Made by a program: the position numbers and the translations under genes
The notes under the pieces: generated by a model
What the model was told of the DNA's origin: nothing
Seen by the model: the letters and a program-made list of their open reading frames with translations, nothing else
The model's database searches: none
DNA from: Bedellia somnulentella
Lineage: Eukaryota > Arthropoda > Insecta > Lepidoptera > Bedelliidae
DNA length: 64,000 nucleotides
Assembly: GCA_963576735.1 (NCBI GenBank)
Contig: OY755182.1
Location: 4,092,001 to 4,156,000, forward strand
Direction of reading: 5' to 3'
Shown here: positions 61,313-64,000 of the stretch, one piece after another
How the letters are laid out: every line of letters starts with the position of its first letter
How positions within the stretch are numbered: the first letter of the stretch is position 1

Positions 61313-62080
61313 ATGAGTTGAAGCAACTTTTTTCCCTACAGAGAAAATCAGTTTTTCAGTCTTAGTATTTTGGTGCTTATATTTTTTTTTAATTTTACAC
61401 TTAGTTACGGCGTCATTCAAGCAAGATTAAATTGTTTTTTTGTGTTGAAACTATAAAAACAGTGATAATAATGAAGGCTTTATTTTTTACCAGTTCTTTA
61501 CAAAAAAAATACACAAGAAGAATTCGGCACTTCTGCTTAATTTACACCTCAAAACTTTTTGCCCGAATTATCTGGAATAAGTCGCTTTTTGCCATTATCT
61601 TATTTAAAGTTTCATTAAAATAAACATGTTTTGAACATATAAAACAGGTAAACCCCAAATAGACTACGGAAACAGAATGAAAGATAAACAATTTATAATT
61701 TGTGCTTGTACATTTTTTAGAAGTAGCCGACAGAAGTTTTCTAATTTCCCTCCAAAACTTATGTAACAACACCTTGAGTACCTTTCTGTGTAAATAATCA
61801 AAAAACTTTTTGATTACATTTTTTTGCTACAAATTTTGGACGAGTTTCCATTAGTAATGGAAGATAATTATAATTAAACGTAAGGCATCGGTTTTTAAAT
61901 ATCAATAAATATATTATTTTATTTATTTAATTCAACCACTCCAAAAACGAAACTTACACGTGACTTTCAATATTTTTCTCAAACTCATAATAAATAAAGA
62001 TAGATACTATACCTAGTGCATTTAAATAAAAGTGGAAAGAAATTAAAACGACCATAAGCCGTAGAATTAAAAAAGAACTT
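61313..62080. other. No recognisable feature
   Basis: AT-rich; overlapping 63- and 76-codon frames at 61,432-61,772 on opposite strands have no motifs. Confidence 0.45.
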
Positions 62081-62081
62081 A

Positions 62082-62262
62082 CATACATATACTCATGGTC
62101 ATAAATTCCAATAAAGGGTCGCCAGAGCTTCAGAGCTCGAAACTCCTCAGCCACATTAGGAAATTGACAGGGGACAAGATGCTAGAAATAAAGTGTCGTT
62201 GCGGGTGGGTCTCAAACCGCATCCGCTTTCGACACCCGTAGGTGAGATTCTAAGCGCTATTT
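62082..62262 (-). mobile_element. SINE-A, diverged
   Basis: CATACATATACTCATGGTCA, CGCCAGAGCTTCAGAGC, AATAAAGTGTCGTTGCGGG, CGACACCCGTAGGTGAGATT. Confidence 0.72.
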
Positions 62263-62317
62263 CTCTTGATGACGCCCATTATGTATATATATGCATCTGT
62301 TTGAGTAGGCTAATCAG

Positions 62318-62402
62318 ACTTAAAAAAAACATTAATGAAACTTTTTCAAATATATCAAATTAAAACTTTCTCATACAATTCACAAAATTATGATCAAATC
62401 AA
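62318..62402. repeat. Repeat block R, copy 1
   Basis: AATATATCAAATTAAAACTT, TCTCATACAATTCACAAAAT and TATGATCAAATC recur at 63,385 and 63,690. Confidence 0.8.
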
Positions 62403-62520
62403 TCAATTACTCAATAAAATGTGTAATTTTATTATAGTAGTGGACACAACCTATTGAATATAACATCTGACATTATTTATGAACTATATTTATTCGTTTT
62501 CAGTGTTTTTTGTCACCACG

Positions 62521-62622
62521 ATGGACGAAGAAAGGTTTAGGGCAATATCACAAGTGGGAGATTTGGATTCAAACTACGATGATCAGAGGGACAAACCAGA
62601 ATCTTCAAAATTACTAGATTGA
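62521..62622 (+). CDS. Possible short exon or micropeptide, 33 codons
   Basis: ATG at 62,521 in a strong start context (CACCACGATGG), 18 bases after a possible splice acceptor (ATTCGTTTTCAG at 62,503). It reads MDEERFRAISQVGDLDSN then DDQRDKPESSKLLD to TGA, acidic and hydrophilic with balanced codon use, unlike the AT-driven frames around it. No family recognised. It could be a terminal coding exon, the start of a gene broken by the retroposon 25 bases downstream, or chance. Confidence 0.3.
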   Translation: MDEERFRAISQVGDLDSNYDDQRDKPESSKLLD

Positions 62623-62647
62623 TAACTAAATCAACGGAAAGGTCGTT

Positions 62648-62929
62648 TAATGTTTTTTGACATGAATTCCTCATGTGGGGATTATTACTCATAAATAAAA
62701 GATGTTATTAAAGGAAAGAAAAATTTCGACACCGGCGGGGTTCGAACCCGCGACCTTCGGGTATACGCCCCCGTCGCTCTGCCAACTGAGCTACAGTGTC
62801 AGTTGACATCCAGCGCGAAATTTCTCTATCCTTTGTTTCTTTTTTACACGTTCAAGTAGTGTTTGCCTTTCCTACCTCCACGCCAGTGTCGAAATTTTTC
62901 TTTCCTTTAATAACATCTTTTATTTATGA
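62648..62929 (-). mobile_element. Foldback retroposon containing a tRNA-like sequence
   Basis: GGAAAGGTCGTT is repeated exactly at 62,636-62,647 and 62,930-62,941. Inside, 50 bp arms 62,688-62,737 and 62,881-62,930 are mirror images with one mismatch (CTCATAAATAAAAGATGTTA ... TTTCGACAC). On the minus strand the order is arm, ~80 bp spacer, tRNA-like unit, arm, then a tail with CATGAGGAATTCATG. A 12 bp duplication points to LINE-type retroposition rather than a cut-and-paste MITE. Confidence 0.78.
62728..62800 (-). tRNA. tRNA-like sequence, anticodon arm irregular
   Basis: Minus strand, 73 nt. Acceptor stem GACACTG/CGGTGTC pairs 7 of 7 (one G-U), TA, D stem GCTC/GAGC with loop AGTTGGCA, T arm GCGGG-TTCGAAC-CCCGC perfect. 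A box TAGCTCAGTTGG and B box GGTTCGAAC are intact. The anticodon arm ACGGG..CCCGA gives only 4 pairs around an 8-base loop GGCGTATA lacking the usual U33, so the anticodon is unreadable. Its acceptor 3' strand falls within the left foldback arm. More likely the tRNA-derived core of a SINE than a working tRNA gene. Confidence 0.5.
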
Positions 62930-62941
62930 GGAAAGGTCGTT

Positions 62942-63350
62942 GTTTATCCTGTTCATATTTTTTTTTATCGAAAAACTCGATACAACTGCATGAAATGCAA
63001 AATATATTTTTGCCTCGAGTATGTACTTATGGTATATTCTGATTGCTACACAAATGGTATTATTCTAGAATAGGACATCTTTTTATATTTTTTTATTATT
63101 TTTAGTACTTTAGTCAGTTGGATCTCAGCGATTTTTTTAGTTAGCACATGAAAAAGGTTTATTATTGTTATTAAAGTTAGATTACTTAAAAATACGTGAT
63201 TTTTTAACGACTGATTTATGAGACTATTTGTACCAAATAAACCTAGTTAAAGTTTTTATGTTTTTTTCTCCTATACTATTATTTAAAAACAACCTTGTAT
63301 GTATCGTTTGTATATATGTGTTTTATTGTATGTATATGTATAATTACGGC
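62942..63350. other. No recognisable feature
   Basis: T-rich DNA; the 65-codon frame at 62,796 begins inside the retroposon and is not called. Confidence 0.45.
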
Positions 63351-63528
63351 AAATCAGACTTAGAAAAATATAAATTAAACTTTTCAAAATATATCAAATC
63401 AAAACTTCCTCATACAATTCACAAAATTATGTTCATTTGAACAAAAGAAGTTAAAAATTCATGCAAAGCTTACTCTACAACGGCTAAACTCAAAACATAG
63501 TTAGGAAAATAAAACAATTCCAAAAACG
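63351..63528. repeat. Repeat block R, copy 2
   Basis: AAATATATCAAATCAAAACT, CATACAATTCACAAAATTAT, TTCATGCAAAGCTTAC, ACAACGGCTAAACTC. Separated from copy 3 only by a SINE-B head. Confidence 0.85.
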
Positions 63529-63684
63529 TTTCCTCACGATTTTTTCCCTCACCGATAACAACCATAATAAATTAATTACACATATGACTTCGGGAAAGAC
63601 AGATTAGTGTAGGCCCAACCCGGTATTTGAACACTCATAGTCTGCACGATAAGCGATGTTCTACCCACTAAACTATCACGGTTT
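63529..63684 (-). mobile_element. SINE-B, head half
   Basis: TTTCCTCACGATTTTTTCCC, AGACAGATTAGTGTAGGCCC, ATTTGAACACTCATAGTCTG, GTTCTACCCACTAAACTATC, ACGGTT; the 3' half is missing. Confidence 0.82.
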
Positions 63685-63828
63685 CAGAATTAAATATATC
63701 AAATCAAAACTTTCTCATACAATTCACAAAATTATGTTCAAATCCAACAAAAGAAGTTTAAGATTCATGCAAAGCTTAGTCGACAACGGCCAAACTCAAA
63801 ACACAGTTAGAACAATAAAACAATAGCG
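63685..63828. repeat. Repeat block R, copy 3
   Basis: AAATATATCAAATCAAAACT to AACAATAAAACAAT; same order as copy 2, about 300 bp downstream, implying a local tandem duplication with or around the SINE-B head. Confidence 0.85.
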
Positions 63829-64000
63829 TAGTATAGAGTCCATTAGTGAACAATAACCAGGGTTCCTTTCCGTTATTTAGGCGTCTTCTTGAAGCTAATG
63901 AATAATTTGGATATTTGCCAGTAAAGTTACATTTTGAAATGTTTCTACAGTTTACTAACTACTTAAATGAAGATATTGTACAGTATATTTTGTTGTTCAT
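63829..64000. other. No recognisable feature
   Basis: Window end; nothing recognised. Confidence 0.4.

Noticed and set aside
62728..62800. A functional tRNA gene
   Set aside because: Acceptor, D and T arms are excellent, but the anticodon arm has an 8-base loop without U33 and the unit lies inside a retroposon; kept only as tRNA-like.
1..64000. CRISPR array or bacterial operon
   Set aside because: The short repeats are microsatellites and SINE tails of irregular spacing; everything else in the window is typical of an insect nuclear genome.

Overview
The window looks like repeat-saturated, AT-rich intergenic or intronic DNA from a moth or butterfly. The grounds are indirect but mutually consistent: many small non-autonomous Helitrons with TC...CTAG ends inserted between A and T, tRNA-derived SINEs whose body carries the ACATCGTGAGGAAACC core common in Lepidoptera, 3' tails of jockey/CR1-type and RTE-type LINEs, and TTAA-flanked piggyBac debris. 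No intact host protein-coding gene was found. The only long open frames belong to a LINE at about 46.4-50.8 kb. Two possible host-gene traces are weak: a 33-codon frame at 62,521 and a decayed RING-CH-like stretch near 14.6 kb.

Most of the window is built from two short interspersed families, named here SINE-A and SINE-B. SINE-A is about 240-260 bp, begins GCYGTGTAGTGYCGGCTTAG and ends in (GTAT)n; roughly 45 complete or broken copies are present in both orientations. SINE-B is about 370-440 bp, has a tRNA-like head with A and B boxes and a (TGTTA)-type tail; roughly 20 copies are present. Both families share their last 45 or so bases (CTCTG..ACCCC-loop-GGGG..GGCGTGA plus a short tandem tail) with the 3' end of an RTE-like LINE. 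Four ORF2 C-terminal relics of that LINE lie in the window, so it is the likely source of the copying machinery.

Layout. 0-9 kb: SINE fragments, two small Helitrons, an RTE relic, and a ~335 bp direct duplication (5.6 and 6.3 kb). 9-17 kb: a run of SINE-A copies, a TAA-flanked near-palindromic MITE (11.2 kb), LINE tails. 17.05-17.85 kb: a decayed piggyBac with TTAA sites. 21-23 kb: nested Helitrons. 24.7-26.5 kb: a MULE-like DNA transposon with ~75 bp inverted ends, a FLYWCH finger frame and a split transposase C-terminus, sitting inside a SINE-B. 27-29.2 kb: a dead LINE reverse transcriptase interrupted by a 946 bp inverted-repeat element that itself holds a smaller MITE. 30-40 kb: SINEs, a Helitron, LINE tails. 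40.6-45.5 kb and 51.5-52.8 kb: blocks X and Y. 55.2-57.7 kb and 59.3-60.6 kb: diverged copies X' and Y' in the same order and orientation, i.e. an old tandem duplication. Comparing the units gives before/after views of several insertions. 46.4-50.95 kb: a nearly intact LINE whose three consecutive frames each step back by one base. 62.6-62.94 kb: a small foldback retroposon built around a tRNA-like sequence, with a 12 bp target duplication.

All boundaries were read by eye. Family names beyond superfamily level, and the dating of events, are inference.
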